DNA of 64,000 nt, taken from NCBI GenBank assembly GCA_963665165.1, contig OY761989.1:1612001-1676000 (forward strand), given 5' to 3'. This document shows positions 44,938-53,575 of this stretch, piece after piece (positions within the stretch are counted from its first letter, which is position 1; every line of letters starts with the position of its first letter). The DNA comes from G963663315 sp963665165 (GTDB taxonomy: Bacteria; Pseudomonadota; Gammaproteobacteria; Arenicellales; Poriferihabitantaceae). The translations under genes and the position numbers were made by a program. The notes under the pieces were generated by a model that did no database searches, was not told the origin of the DNA, and worked only from the letters and a program-made list of their open reading frames with translations.

Positions 44938-45386
44938 TGCTGGACAGAGACCGGATGCACCATTCTTCACCAGACGAATGCCTGGAATTTTTCAATTCCC
45001 GGCGGCAAAACCACCTGCCCAGCAGGATGGCGATGAAAAGCGTCTCCGTCAGTCCTACCGGGTTCGTGATCGAGATGCCGGTCGAACCTTACATGTTGAA
45101 CCTCAACGGCAGTGTCCACGGCGGCAGTATCGTAGCGCTGGCCGATACCACGGCGGGCTGGGGATGCCTCTCACATTTGCCTGAAGGGGCCGCCGGGTTT
45201 ACTACGATCGAGTTGAAATGCAATTTCATGGGCAGGGTTGCCGACGGCACATTATCGTGCGCCGCCACCCTGATCCACTCCGGGCGCTCAACTCAGGTCT
45301 GGGATTGCAGTGTCGTCCACCTGCAAACCGGCAAGCGCATCGCCGAAATGCGCTGCACCCAGATGATCTTTTACCCCGAAAGCTGA
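44937..45386 (+). CDS. PaaI-like hotdog thioesterase
   Basis: A 149-residue hotdog protein; start overlaps the HAD stop (TGATG). Family core: LNLNGSVHGGSIVALADTTAGWGCLSHLPEG, where HGG and the Asp of LADTTA mark the active-site helix. TTIELKCNFMGRVADGTLSCAATLIHSGRSTQVWDCSV completes the domain. It likely hydrolyses a short or aromatic acyl-CoA. Together with the gene at 36.7 kb it gives two thioesterases flanking the leucine cluster. Confidence 0.85.
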   Translation: MLDRDRMHHSSPDECLEFFNSRRQNHLPSRMAMKSVSVSPTGFVIEMPVEPYMLNLNGSVHGGSIVALADTTAGWGCLSHLPEGAAGFTTIELKCNFMGRVADGTLSCAATLIHSGRSTQVWDCSVVHLQTGKRIAEMRCTQMIFYPES

Positions 45387-45393
45387 TCGTAAG

Positions 45394-45951
45394 ATGCCCT
45401 TGACCCGAAAACACCTGCATACCCGCTCGATTCAGTGCCAGGGATTCGAACGGGACGATGGCCTGTGGGACATCGAAGCCACACTGACCGATACCAAAAC
45501 CGGTAGCTACCCGACCCACGAACGTGGCAATATCGAGGCGGGAGAGCCGATTCACTGTATGAAACTGTGCGTTACGCTCGACCTCGACATGGTGATTCAG
45601 GATATCCGTGTCGAAATGCCCTACACTCCATTCCAGCTTTGCAAAAGCGCTTCCAACCGCATGAAAAAACTGATCGGGCTGAAAATCAGCTCCGGCTGGA
45701 AGCGCGAAGCCTCGCGGCGGATTCCGAAAACCGACAGTTGCACCCATGTGATGGAACTGCTTGGCCCAATGTCAACGACCGCCTACCAGACCATGCACCA
45801 TGCAATCGAAAACAGGGAAAGCAGCAAACCGGACCGAAAACAGCCTGTAATCCTGAACGAATGTCACTCGCTGGCCAGCGACAGCGCCGTAGTACGGGTG
45901 ATGTGGCCCGAATTCTACACCGGCAAGGAACCGGGAAACCAAACCCGTTGA
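45394..45951 (+). CDS. DUF2889 domain protein
   Basis: A 185-residue protein that matches the DUF2889 pattern from beginning to end: LHTRSIQCQGFERDDGLWDIEATLTDTKTG, then GEPIHCMKLCVTLDLDMVIQDIRVEMPYTPFQLC, and TDSCTHVMELLGPMSTTAYQTMHHAI near the end. The function is unknown. The Cys and His residues in THVMELL could bind metal, but this is speculation. It follows the thioesterase by 7 bp, suggesting cotranscription with the catabolic genes. Confidence 0.85.
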   Translation: MPLTRKHLHTRSIQCQGFERDDGLWDIEATLTDTKTGSYPTHERGNIEAGEPIHCMKLCVTLDLDMVIQDIRVEMPYTPFQLCKSASNRMKKLIGLKISSGWKREASRRIPKTDSCTHVMELLGPMSTTAYQTMHHAIENRESSKPDRKQPVILNECHSLASDSAVVRVMWPEFYTGKEPGNQTR

Positions 45952-45971
45952 CATCGACCCGGAACTTTCCG

Positions 45972-47096
45972 ATGTTTTTAAGATATAATTTTATCTATTT
46001 GATAATCAGTATAATTTTATTTCCCATGATCGACCCGGAACCCTTATACGCAACCACCCCGGTGAAGCGCGTCCCGGCTGAATGGGAACCGCAGGAGGCC
46101 ATCTGGATGCAATGGCCGGGCCGGTACGAAAAAGTCTTTGAACCCGCGTTTGCGAGAATCGCCGTCGTCATTGCCGAATACCAGGCGCTCCATATTCTTC
46201 ATCACAACCATTCGGTCATGAAGGAGGCCAGGGATGCGATTTCCCGCGCGGGAGGGAATCCGGATCATCCGAACATCAACTGGCATCGGGTTGCCAACGA
46301 CAGCGCCTGGATGCGCGACAACGGACCGGTCTATGTCATCGAGAACGGCGCAATGCGTATCCAGAACTGGGAGTTCAATGCCTGGGGCGGCGGTTTTGGC
46401 GTCGACATCCCGTTCCGGCAGGATAACCGTGTCCCGGATGCCGTCGGGGGATTGACCGGGCTGCCGGTTGACCCTATCGATATCGTGCATGAACGGGGCA
46501 ACCTCGAATTCAACGGAACAGATACCGTCATACTCAACTGGAGCACGATTGGCGACCCGGAACGCAATCCCGGCTACACCATCGAACAGGCCGCTTCGGA
46601 CCTGCGACGGCATTTCGGGGTTTCAAAAGTCGTTTTCATCGAAGGCATCCCCGAAGGCGACCGCACCCGCGGGCATATCGATGGCATCGCGAGATTCATC
46701 GACAGGAATACCGTGGTGGTCGCGCAATGTACCGACCGTTCCCTCTGCCAACCCGGCGACGGCGGGGATTCACTGGTTTTCGACAATGCGGCCAAAGCGA
46801 TTGCCGAAGCGGGATTCCAGGTCATACGCGAACCGATCGAAGGCAACGTCAGCTACCAGGGAGTCCGATATGACACCAATTACATGAACTGGCTGGTCGG
46901 CAACGGATTCGTGATCGCAGTCGGATTCGGCAACCCGGAAACCGACAACGCGGCCAAGCGCCGCCTCCAGGGCTATTTCCCCGACCGCGAAATCCATCTC
47001 ATCGAAATGCTCGACTCATGGCACGCAGGCGGCGGAATCCACTGCCATACCAACGATCAACCGGCGTCAGGCCTTCGTCCAGACTCTGGGGTATAG
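45972..47096 (+). CDS. Exported agmatine deiminase / peptidyl-arginine deiminase (PAD_porph) family protein
   Basis: A 374-residue protein; ATG at 45972 gives a signal peptide (FIYLIISIILFPMIDPEPLYA). The frame is open for 135 codons upstream within the DUF2889 gene, but that part is not conserved. EWEPQEAIWMQWPGRYEKVF, SAWMRDNGPVYVI, GGGFGVDIP, ERGNLEFNGTDTVILN and GGGIHCHTNDQPASG (catalytic Cys) match the guanidine-modifying deiminases. Secreted versions include bacterial PPAD; cytoplasmic AguA is related. It overlaps a convergent PhyH gene by 30 bp at its 3' end. The substrate could be free agmatine or protein arginine. Confidence 0.82.
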   Translation: MFLRYNFIYLIISIILFPMIDPEPLYATTPVKRVPAEWEPQEAIWMQWPGRYEKVFEPAFARIAVVIAEYQALHILHHNHSVMKEARDAISRAGGNPDHPNINWHRVANDSAWMRDNGPVYVIENGAMRIQNWEFNAWGGGFGVDIPFRQDNRVPDAVGGLTGLPVDPIDIVHERGNLEFNGTDTVILNWSTIGDPERNPGYTIEQAASDLRRHFGVSKVVFIEGIPEGDRTRGHIDGIARFIDRNTVVVAQCTDRSLCQPGDGGDSLVFDNAAKAIAEAGFQVIREPIEGNVSYQGVRYDTNYMNWLVGNGFVIAVGFGNPETDNAAKRRLQGYFPDREIHLIEMLDSWHAGGGIHCHTNDQPASGLRPDSGV

Positions 47097-47927
47097 CCCG
47101 GTTCCGGGACGGTCTCCCGGCTTGAGTCCGTACTTCGTCATGATTTCGCTATGATCCGGGTCCATTCCGCATTCCCGGAATTTTATGCGGACATCATCGC
47201 CCATCCACTTGCTGGTAAATACCTGTAATTCCTGGTCCTCGTCCAGTTTTCCCGAACCGCCATGCAGGATGCGGCTATTAAAAACGGCGCAATCTCCGGG
47301 CTCCATATCCCAGCTTGTAACGCCGTATCGCTCCGGGTCAGCGTCGATGTCGGGAATGGACTGCTCGGCGATGCCGGAAAAATCCACCTGGTCCACACCG
47401 GTTTTGCCATCCGGGTTCAGGTCGCCGAAATTGTACTGGTCGAATACCCGGTTACTCAAATGCGAGCCAGGCACATAAGCCAGGGCGCTTTCCTTTTTTA
47501 CGGGCACAAGCGGCATCCATATCGTGCAGGTATCATAGCCCTCGATTGACCAATAGGGTTCATCCTGGTGCCAGGGCGTTGAAAACCGGGTTCCCGGGGA
47601 GCGCACGAAAACCGCGTCAAAAAAGAAGTTTATCTCTTTGGATTGCAACAGCTTTCCAGCAATCTGGGCAGCAGGGGAACGAAAGATGAACTTCTGGTAT
47701 TCCTCTATTCCCTGCCACGCCTGGCTGTCCCAGAACATGGTGCGCCCCCGGCAATCGCGATCCCAGACCCGGGCCCGCTGTGTCGGCTTCCCGCAGTTTC
47801 GTTCCAGACCCTGTTTCAATAGTTCTATCCAGTCATCATCGAACATGGCTTCCAGCATTACAACCCCGTCCCGATGCCAGGTTTCGATTTCCTCGTGTGT
47901 GATCTCCCTCGGCAGCTCTGTATTCAT
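47067..47927 (-). CDS. Phytanoyl-CoA dioxygenase (PhyH) family protein 1
   Basis: A 286-residue Fe(II)/2-oxoglutarate oxygenase; ATG at 47927 after AAGGG. The His-x-Asp metal site is in TPWHQDEPYWS and the distal His in FNSRILHGGSG. The segment TIWMPLVPVKKESALAYVPGSH is typical. The R following the distal His (KFRECGMDPD) may bind 2-oxoglutarate. It is divergent from the second PhyH gene with about 170 bp between the starts. Confidence 0.88.
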   Translation of the reverse strand: MNTELPREITHEEIETWHRDGVVMLEAMFDDDWIELLKQGLERNCGKPTQRARVWDRDCRGRTMFWDSQAWQGIEEYQKFIFRSPAAQIAGKLLQSKEINFFFDAVFVRSPGTRFSTPWHQDEPYWSIEGYDTCTIWMPLVPVKKESALAYVPGSHLSNRVFDQYNFGDLNPDGKTGVDQVDFSGIAEQSIPDIDADPERYGVTSWDMEPGDCAVFNSRILHGGSGKLDEDQELQVFTSKWMGDDVRIKFRECGMDPDHSEIMTKYGLKPGDRPGTGLYPRVWTKA

Positions 47928-48043
47928 TGTCCAACCCTTGAAAGCGGATACGGTTATTCCAGGAAGAATAACCAATTTTCCAGGCCAGGTTAAGTGGCAG
48001 ATAACCGGAATTGCCTGATTGTATATTGAACCGAAAATAACTC

Positions 48044-48073
48044 TTGCCTGACTACCATTTCATGCTATAGCAT
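48044..48073 (+). promoter_or_regulatory. Predicted promoter with palindrome between the two PhyH genes
   Basis: TTGCCT (48044-48049) and TATAGC (48066-48071) are 16 bp apart, reading toward PhyH 2. The -10 box lies inside a perfect 12-bp palindrome, ATGCTATAGCAT (48062-48073). TTGCCTGA also occurs at 48011-48018. A regulator acting on this palindrome could control the plus-strand operon; this is inference. Confidence 0.45.
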
Positions 48074-48101
48074 TTGCCGGAATATTTCTGGAGGCGGGAT
48101 C

Positions 48102-48902
48102 ATGTCATCAGAACCATTACAGGCGTTGCGCGGGCAATATGACCGGGACGGATTTGTTTCTCCGGTGGACATCATGGACCCGGAAGCGGCGCGGTCTCAT
48201 CGCCAAAGGCTCGAAGATATCGAGACAAAAACGGGCCCCGTTCATTACAAGCCGAAAATCCACACGATGCTGACCTCTCCGTATGAGCTGGCCACCCTGC
48301 CGCAGGCGCTGGATGTGGTCGAATCCCTCATCGGCCCCGATATCCTGCTCTATAACACCACTTTCATTATCAAGGAGCCGCATACGCCGAATCTGGTCAG
48401 TTGGCATCAGGACCTGACTTACTGGGGCTTTGACTGCGACGACCAGGTGTCGATGTGGCTGGCCCTGTCCGCCGCCACATCTGCAAGCGGGTGCATGCGC
48501 ATGATCCCCGGCACCCATAAGACCGGGAAGCGGACCCATGTGCCCACTGAGGATGAAAATAATGTCCTGTACAGCGGACAGACCGTTTATGATGTGCAGG
48601 AAGACCAGGCGGTTGACGCCCGGCTGCAACCTGGCCAGGCCTCGTTTCACCATGGCTGGCTGCTGCACTCTTCCATGCCCAACCGGAGCGATGACCGCCG
48701 TATCGGCCTCAACGTTCAATATATCGCTCCTCACGTCAGGCAAACCAAACATGACCGGGACTCTGCCCTGCTGGTTCGGGGCACGGACCCGTACAACCAT
48801 TTTCAGAGCGAGATTCCGGCAAGGTCCGATTTGACCGATGACGGCATCCGGCAACAGGCCATCATGGAACAGCGTTACAAACAGATTGCCGGAACCGCGT
48901 AG
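48102..48902 (+). CDS. Phytanoyl-CoA dioxygenase (PhyH) family protein 2
   Basis: A 266-residue Fe(II)/2-oxoglutarate oxygenase with a GGAGG Shine-Dalgarno sequence before ATG. The metal site reads SWHQDLTYWG and the distal His is in GQASFHHGWLLHSS. SMWLALSAATSASGCMRMIPGTH matches the family. It is not a recent duplicate of PhyH 1, as the two differ widely. It precedes the Rieske oxygenase by 61 bp and is the first gene of the seven-gene run. Confidence 0.87.
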   Translation: MSSEPLQALRGQYDRDGFVSPVDIMDPEAARSHRQRLEDIETKTGPVHYKPKIHTMLTSPYELATLPQALDVVESLIGPDILLYNTTFIIKEPHTPNLVSWHQDLTYWGFDCDDQVSMWLALSAATSASGCMRMIPGTHKTGKRTHVPTEDENNVLYSGQTVYDVQEDQAVDARLQPGQASFHHGWLLHSSMPNRSDDRRIGLNVQYIAPHVRQTKHDRDSALLVRGTDPYNHFQSEIPARSDLTDDGIRQQAIMEQRYKQIAGTA

Positions 48903-48963
48903 CGTGATGTCAACTCTTCAAACCCGGATTCGGGGAAATTGGAATCGGAGAAATTGAAATCGA

Positions 48964-50130
48964 ATGAACAAGCCCTTTCTGACTTCGGCTCAAATCGAAG
49001 CGATTACAGCAAGTGGCGGCTGCGCCACCGGACTTCCGAACGAGGCCTATACCTGCCCTGATTTCTTCCGGTGGGAACGGGAAGCCGTGTTCGCCAATAC
49101 CTGGACCTGCGTGGGCCATGGTTGCAGCATCCCGCTGCCGGGGGATTTGAAGCCGGTCGGATTCCTCGGAGCGCCGTTGCTGATGCTGCGTAACCGGCAG
49201 GACCAGGTCAGGGTGTTTCACAATGTATGCAGCCACCGTGGCAACGAACTGGTCTGGCAATCCTGTCACGTCGACCAGCTGATTCGATGCCCCTACCACT
49301 CCTGGACCTATGATCTGGAAGGCAACCTGCTCGCAACCCCTCATGTAGGCGGTACCGGGAAGAATGACATCGAAGGGTTCGACCGGTCCGGGCACGGCCT
49401 GCGCGAGGTTCGTTCGGAAGTCTGGCTGGATCTGGTGTTCGTCAATTTGTCTGAGACGGCGCCGCCTTTCGAAAAATTTATCGCCCCCCTGCAACATCGA
49501 ATCGACCGGCTCGGCAGCCGCTCGCAATTTGCGGAGCTCAGGGCAGTCAGGGACCATGGCAGCCTGACGATTGATTTTTCCGGCAACTGGAAGCTGGATA
49601 TGGAAAACAATCTGGAAAGTTACCATTTGCCGTGGGTGCACCCCGATTTGAACGTGGTTTCAAGACTGGAAGACCATTACCATTACTATGGCGGGGACCT
49701 GTTCGCCGGACAGGGCAGCACAAAATATGACCATACCCGGATAAACCGCAAATCCTTCCCGCTGTTCGACGGCTGGCCGCAACAGGAAGCGGAGTATCCA
49801 TCGCTTTATCCCAATGTCTTTCTGGGACTTCATTGCGACCATTTCTGGACCCGCATCCTGGAGCCGGTCGGGGTTGACCGGACACTGGACCATCTGCAAA
49901 TCTATTATCTTGGAGACGCGGCCGAATCGGAAGAATACCGCGAAGAACGGGAAACTCGCCTGAAATTCTGGACAAAAGTGTTCAATGAGGATGTCGGGGT
50001 GATTGAAGGCATGCAACGGGGAAGGCAGTCACCGGCGTTTGAGGGCGGGGTATTTACCCCCTTGATGGATGAGCCTTCCCATCATTTCGCCAAGTGGATC
50101 GCTGAAAAGCTGAACCCGGCCCCGGCGTGA
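48964..50130 (+). CDS. Rieske non-heme iron oxygenase, alpha subunit (SRPBCC family)
   Basis: A 388-residue ring-hydroxylating-type oxygenase. The Rieske cluster ligands are C89-x-H91 (CSHRGN) and C109-x2-H112 (CPYHSW). The mononuclear iron site is ENNLESYHLPWVHPDL (His221, His226) with Asp at about 343 (NEDVGVIEG). The pattern resembles choline, carnitine and glycine betaine monooxygenases more than aromatic dioxygenases, but this is a weak inference. No beta subunit or dedicated reductase is adjacent. Fpr at 57.1 kb and ferredoxin at 32.6 kb are possible electron donors. Confidence 0.88.
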   Translation: MNKPFLTSAQIEAITASGGCATGLPNEAYTCPDFFRWEREAVFANTWTCVGHGCSIPLPGDLKPVGFLGAPLLMLRNRQDQVRVFHNVCSHRGNELVWQSCHVDQLIRCPYHSWTYDLEGNLLATPHVGGTGKNDIEGFDRSGHGLREVRSEVWLDLVFVNLSETAPPFEKFIAPLQHRIDRLGSRSQFAELRAVRDHGSLTIDFSGNWKLDMENNLESYHLPWVHPDLNVVSRLEDHYHYYGGDLFAGQGSTKYDHTRINRKSFPLFDGWPQQEAEYPSLYPNVFLGLHCDHFWTRILEPVGVDRTLDHLQIYYLGDAAESEEYREERETRLKFWTKVFNEDVGVIEGMQRGRQSPAFEGGVFTPLMDEPSHHFAKWIAEKLNPAPA

Positions 50131-50149
50131 CCGGACAGGCCAGGAGCGG

Positions 50150-51100
50150 TTGACTTCGTTGCCGGACCGGACCCTCACGTTTGACAGGAATCCGGCAAAT
50201 ATTTTCGCGGTTTGCCTGCTCAAGCTATATGGCGCGCTCAGCCGCCCGTTCGGCTATAAATGGCTGGCCTGGGTGGGAACCTGGGTTGGCAAGTTCGTCG
50301 CGCGCGATTCCACCTGTATTGTCCGCCTGAACCCGGATACCCTGTTCCGTTTTTACCTGGCGGATTCCTACTGGAGCAAACTGGTTTGCCGGGGGTTCTC
50401 GTACGAACCGGAAATTGAAAGGGTGTTGAAAGCGGTCGATTCGCTCGACTACCTGTTTCTGGATCTCGGCGCCAATCATGGCTATTGGAGTGTCCTGGTC
50501 TCGTCGGATGCCTGTTCACACAAGACTGTGGTCGCAATCGAACCGGTCAAATCGAACTTCGACAATCTTTGTCTGAACAACAAACTGAATGAGTACAGAT
50601 TTACCGCGATCCGGGGAGCGGTTTGCGAACAGGGTGGCAGACAGATCCGGATAAACATCAACCCGGATTCGCTGGCGAATGAAGCGGCCTCGGCGCTCCC
50701 CGGACCCGGTCACGCCCTGTCGGAAAGCGAATGGGTCGATTCGGTATCCATTGACCAACTGGTTTCCCGTTTTGCCGCGCCGGATCAGCCAGTGGTGATC
50801 AAACTCGATGTCGAGGGACTGGAGGTCGAAGCGATCCGGGGTGCGACGCAGACCCTGGAACGCGAATTCCTGCTGGTCTACGAGGACCACGGAGCCGACC
50901 CGGCCAGCGCGGTAAGCCGGTATGTGCTGGATTGCGGATTTTCCATATTTCACCTCGAACACGGGAACTATACTCCGGTTGCCGATGTCAAGGATGTCAA
51001 CTCCATAAAAACAAACCCGAATAAAGGTTACAATCTGTTCGCCTTTCGGGAAAACTCAAAAATATCGTCGATGATACAAGGTGCCTTCCAGATCCGTTAA
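50150..51100 (+). CDS. FkbM-family methyltransferase
   Basis: A 316-residue protein with a SAM-binding motif DYLFLDLGANHGYWSVL and the FkbM segments VVAIEPVKSNFDNLCLNN and VVIKLDVEGLEVEAIRGA. The start is probably TTG at 50150 behind AGGAG; a second TTG at 50159 is possible. FkbM enzymes methylate hydroxyl groups of sugars or natural products. Its stop lies within the start of the next gene (20-bp overlap), placing it firmly in the operon. Confidence 0.82.
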   Translation: MTSLPDRTLTFDRNPANIFAVCLLKLYGALSRPFGYKWLAWVGTWVGKFVARDSTCIVRLNPDTLFRFYLADSYWSKLVCRGFSYEPEIERVLKAVDSLDYLFLDLGANHGYWSVLVSSDACSHKTVVAIEPVKSNFDNLCLNNKLNEYRFTAIRGAVCEQGGRQIRININPDSLANEAASALPGPGHALSESEWVDSVSIDQLVSRFAAPDQPVVIKLDVEGLEVEAIRGATQTLEREFLLVYEDHGADPASAVSRYVLDCGFSIFHLEHGNYTPVADVKDVNSIKTNPNKGYNLFAFRENSKISSMIQGAFQIR

Positions 51101-52601
51101 GACCGCCGGACTGCCGTATTTTCGGCCAATCCGGTTGATCCTGGCGATTACGCTGCTGCTGTCCCTGCCCGTCTCCGTCACCCATGCCGGTCTTCTGCGC
51201 CTTGCCTATGACGCCGGTTTCGGCGGCGCGGAGTCCCTCGATCCTTACTCCCCCACCCGGTTTTATTTCACCACGCTGACCCTGTTCGACCGGCTGGTCC
51301 AGCAGAATCACGAGGGCGGGATCGATCCGGGCCTGGCCACTTCCTGGGAAGTGTCCGACGACGCCCGCACCTGGACGTTCAATCTGAGGCCGGGCGTCCG
51401 GTTCCACAGCGGGAAACCGCTTGTGGCCGCGGATGTGGTTTACTCGATCCATCACGCACTCGACCCGGAAAGAGGCTCCCCGGTCGCGTCCACACTGGCG
51501 GTCATAGACCGGGCCGAAGCGCTGGATGACCTGACGGTCCGGTTCCACCTGAAGTCCGCCCACGCCGACCTGCCTCTGCTGCTGATCGATCCGCGCTGCG
51601 GCATCATCGCCGAAAATAGCGCCGCCACGATTGAACGGACCGGCGATGGAACCGGACCTTATAAATTATTGAGGAACGATCCCGAGGGCATCACCCTGCT
51701 GATCGCCAACCCGGAATACTGGCAGGGACCTCCCCGGGTCGAACGCATCGAGGTCGTTGCCATTCCGGACCAGGTGGCGCAGATCCAGGCCATGCTTTCC
51801 GGACAGATCGACTACCTGCCCTCGATCAACCGAAGACAGTTGAAGCTGTTCGAGAACAACCCCGATTTCATCGTGCAGACCATCCGCACCGGTCACTGGC
51901 CCGGAATGGTCATGCGAACCGATCAACCGCCGTTCGATGATGTCAGGGTGCGCAAGGCGATGCGCCTGGTGATCGACCGGCCCAACATGATCCGGCTGGC
52001 GCTGGGCGATGGCGGAGGGGAACCCGCCTGTGACACCCCGGTATGGCCAGGTGACCCGTATTACGCGGATATGGGCTGCCACCGCGATATTCCGGCCGCC
52101 CGGGCATTGCTGGAAGAGGCCGGCTACAACGACGGGATCGATGTGGATTTATATACTTCATCGGTCGAGAAGCTGTTTATCTCTATGGCCGAGGTTTACC
52201 AGAGCCAGGCCGCCGAAGCCGGTATACGGGTGCATATCCACCAGGTGCCCGCCGATGGTTACTGGACCGACACCTGGATGCAGGAATCATTCGTGTCGAC
52301 CCGCTGGAATCAACGGCCGGCGGACCAGATCCTGAACGAGGCGTTTCGCTCCGGGGCTTCCTGGAATGAAACCTACTGGAGCAACCCCGACTTCGATCAC
52401 AGTCTGGATATGGCCCGCAAGGAAACCGATCCGGTCAAGCGCCGTTCGATGTATGCCAAAACCCAGCAGATACTGTTTGACGAAGGTGGAGCGATCATTC
52501 CGTTCTATCTCAATATAAACCGGGTATTCAGCGCCCGGATTTCAAGCCTGCCTTCCGAAAAAGAACTGTTTATCGAGTGGCGCCGGGTAGCCACGCAGTA
52601 G
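51081..52601 (+). CDS. Dipeptide/oligopeptide-type ABC transporter substrate-binding protein
   Basis: A 506-residue SBP_bac_5 protein beginning with GTG. The signal peptide (LILAITLLLSLPVSVTHA) is followed by GGAESLDPYSPTRFYFTTLTLFDRLVQ and ATSWEVSDDARTWTFNLRPGVRFHSGKPLVAADVVYSI, the family signature. It would bind a peptide-like or nickel/glutathione-like ligand for the permeases encoded next. Ligand is unknown. Confidence 0.9.
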   Translation: MPSRSVKTAGLPYFRPIRLILAITLLLSLPVSVTHAGLLRLAYDAGFGGAESLDPYSPTRFYFTTLTLFDRLVQQNHEGGIDPGLATSWEVSDDARTWTFNLRPGVRFHSGKPLVAADVVYSIHHALDPERGSPVASTLAVIDRAEALDDLTVRFHLKSAHADLPLLLIDPRCGIIAENSAATIERTGDGTGPYKLLRNDPEGITLLIANPEYWQGPPRVERIEVVAIPDQVAQIQAMLSGQIDYLPSINRRQLKLFENNPDFIVQTIRTGHWPGMVMRTDQPPFDDVRVRKAMRLVIDRPNMIRLALGDGGGEPACDTPVWPGDPYYADMGCHRDIPAARALLEEAGYNDGIDVDLYTSSVEKLFISMAEVYQSQAAEAGIRVHIHQVPADGYWTDTWMQESFVSTRWNQRPADQILNEAFRSGASWNETYWSNPDFDHSLDMARKETDPVKRRSMYAKTQQILFDEGGAIIPFYLNINRVFSARISSLPSEKELFIEWRRVATQ

Positions 52602-52612
52602 AGGGGACCATA

Positions 52613-53575
52613 TTGCTGAAAGTTCTCCTGCGGCGACTGGTCATGGCGGTATTTACGCTGGTATTCGTCGCCATCGTGGTATTCGGCGTGACCGAGGCGC
52701 TGCCGGGTGATGCCTGCACCGCCTACCTCGGCAAGCTTGCCCAGGGCGAACGGTTGTCCAGGTGCCAGTCCGGGCTTGGGCTGGACAAATCTTCCGCCGA
52801 GCGTTTTTTCGACTGGTCCGGCAGGGCGCTCCAGGGTGACTTCGGCGATTCGCTGAAACGCAAACGACCGATCAGCGATATTATCGCGCCCCGATTCCGC
52901 AACACGGTCATACTGGGGACATCCGCCGCCCTGATCGGCATCCCGCTGGCGATCATACTGGGAGTGATTGCGGGCGTTTACCGGGAGCGGTTTTCGGACC
53001 ATGTCGTGTCCGGCATCGCGTTGCTGGCGATGACCATCCCCGAATTCGTCATCGCCACCGTGTTGATCTTCCTATTCGCCATCAGTCTGAAGTGGTTTCC
53101 TGCCGTAACCATACTGCCGACCGAGGCTTCGGTCGCTGAAATACTGCCCAATATCATATTGCCGATGATTACCCTGGCTTTTGTCATGACCGCACACATC
53201 CTGCGCATCACCAGGGCGAGCGTAATCGATACCATGTCCAGTGAATTCGTGAAAATGGCAACCTTGAAGGGGGTGCCGTTCAGGCGTATCCTGTTTCGCC
53301 ACATGCTGCCGAGCGCCTTGCTGCCGACCATCAACATCGTTGCCCTGACCATGGCCTGGCTATTGAGCGGGGTTGTAGTGATCGAAAAGGTTTTCAACTA
53401 TCCGGGGTTGGGCACCCTGATCATCCAGAGTATTTTCGACCGGGACCTGCCGCTGGTACAGGCCATCGCATTGATGTTCGCAGTGATGTATATCGCAGTC
53501 AATCTGATCGCCGATTTTCTGGTCATATTGTTGAACCCGAGACTCCGGACCCGGGTTTCAGCGGAGGGCGGATAG
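52613..53575 (+). CDS. ABC transporter permease (DppB type)
   Basis: A 320-residue permease. The start is taken as TTG at 52613 behind GAGGGG; an in-frame ATG at 52577 lies inside the preceding gene and lacks family similarity. Six hydrophobic helices are visible. The loop EFVKMATLKGVPFRRILFRHMLPSALLPTIN is the EAA motif that contacts the ATPase, and VVIEKVFNYPGLGTLIIQSIFDRDLPLVQA is typical of DppB/OppB proteins. Confidence 0.9.
   Translation: MLKVLLRRLVMAVFTLVFVAIVVFGVTEALPGDACTAYLGKLAQGERLSRCQSGLGLDKSSAERFFDWSGRALQGDFGDSLKRKRPISDIIAPRFRNTVILGTSAALIGIPLAIILGVIAGVYRERFSDHVVSGIALLAMTIPEFVIATVLIFLFAISLKWFPAVTILPTEASVAEILPNIILPMITLAFVMTAHILRITRASVIDTMSSEFVKMATLKGVPFRRILFRHMLPSALLPTINIVALTMAWLLSGVVVIEKVFNYPGLGTLIIQSIFDRDLPLVQAIALMFAVMYIAVNLIADFLVILLNPRLRTRVSAEGG

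Noticed and set aside
43852..44970. 372-codon minus-strand ORF across liuE and the HAD gene
   Set aside because: Runs antisense over two well-supported genes and their junction; no domain recognised.
45567..45971. N-terminal extension of the deiminase gene
   Set aside because: The 135 upstream codons overlap the DUF2889 gene in another frame, and a signal peptide starts at 45972.
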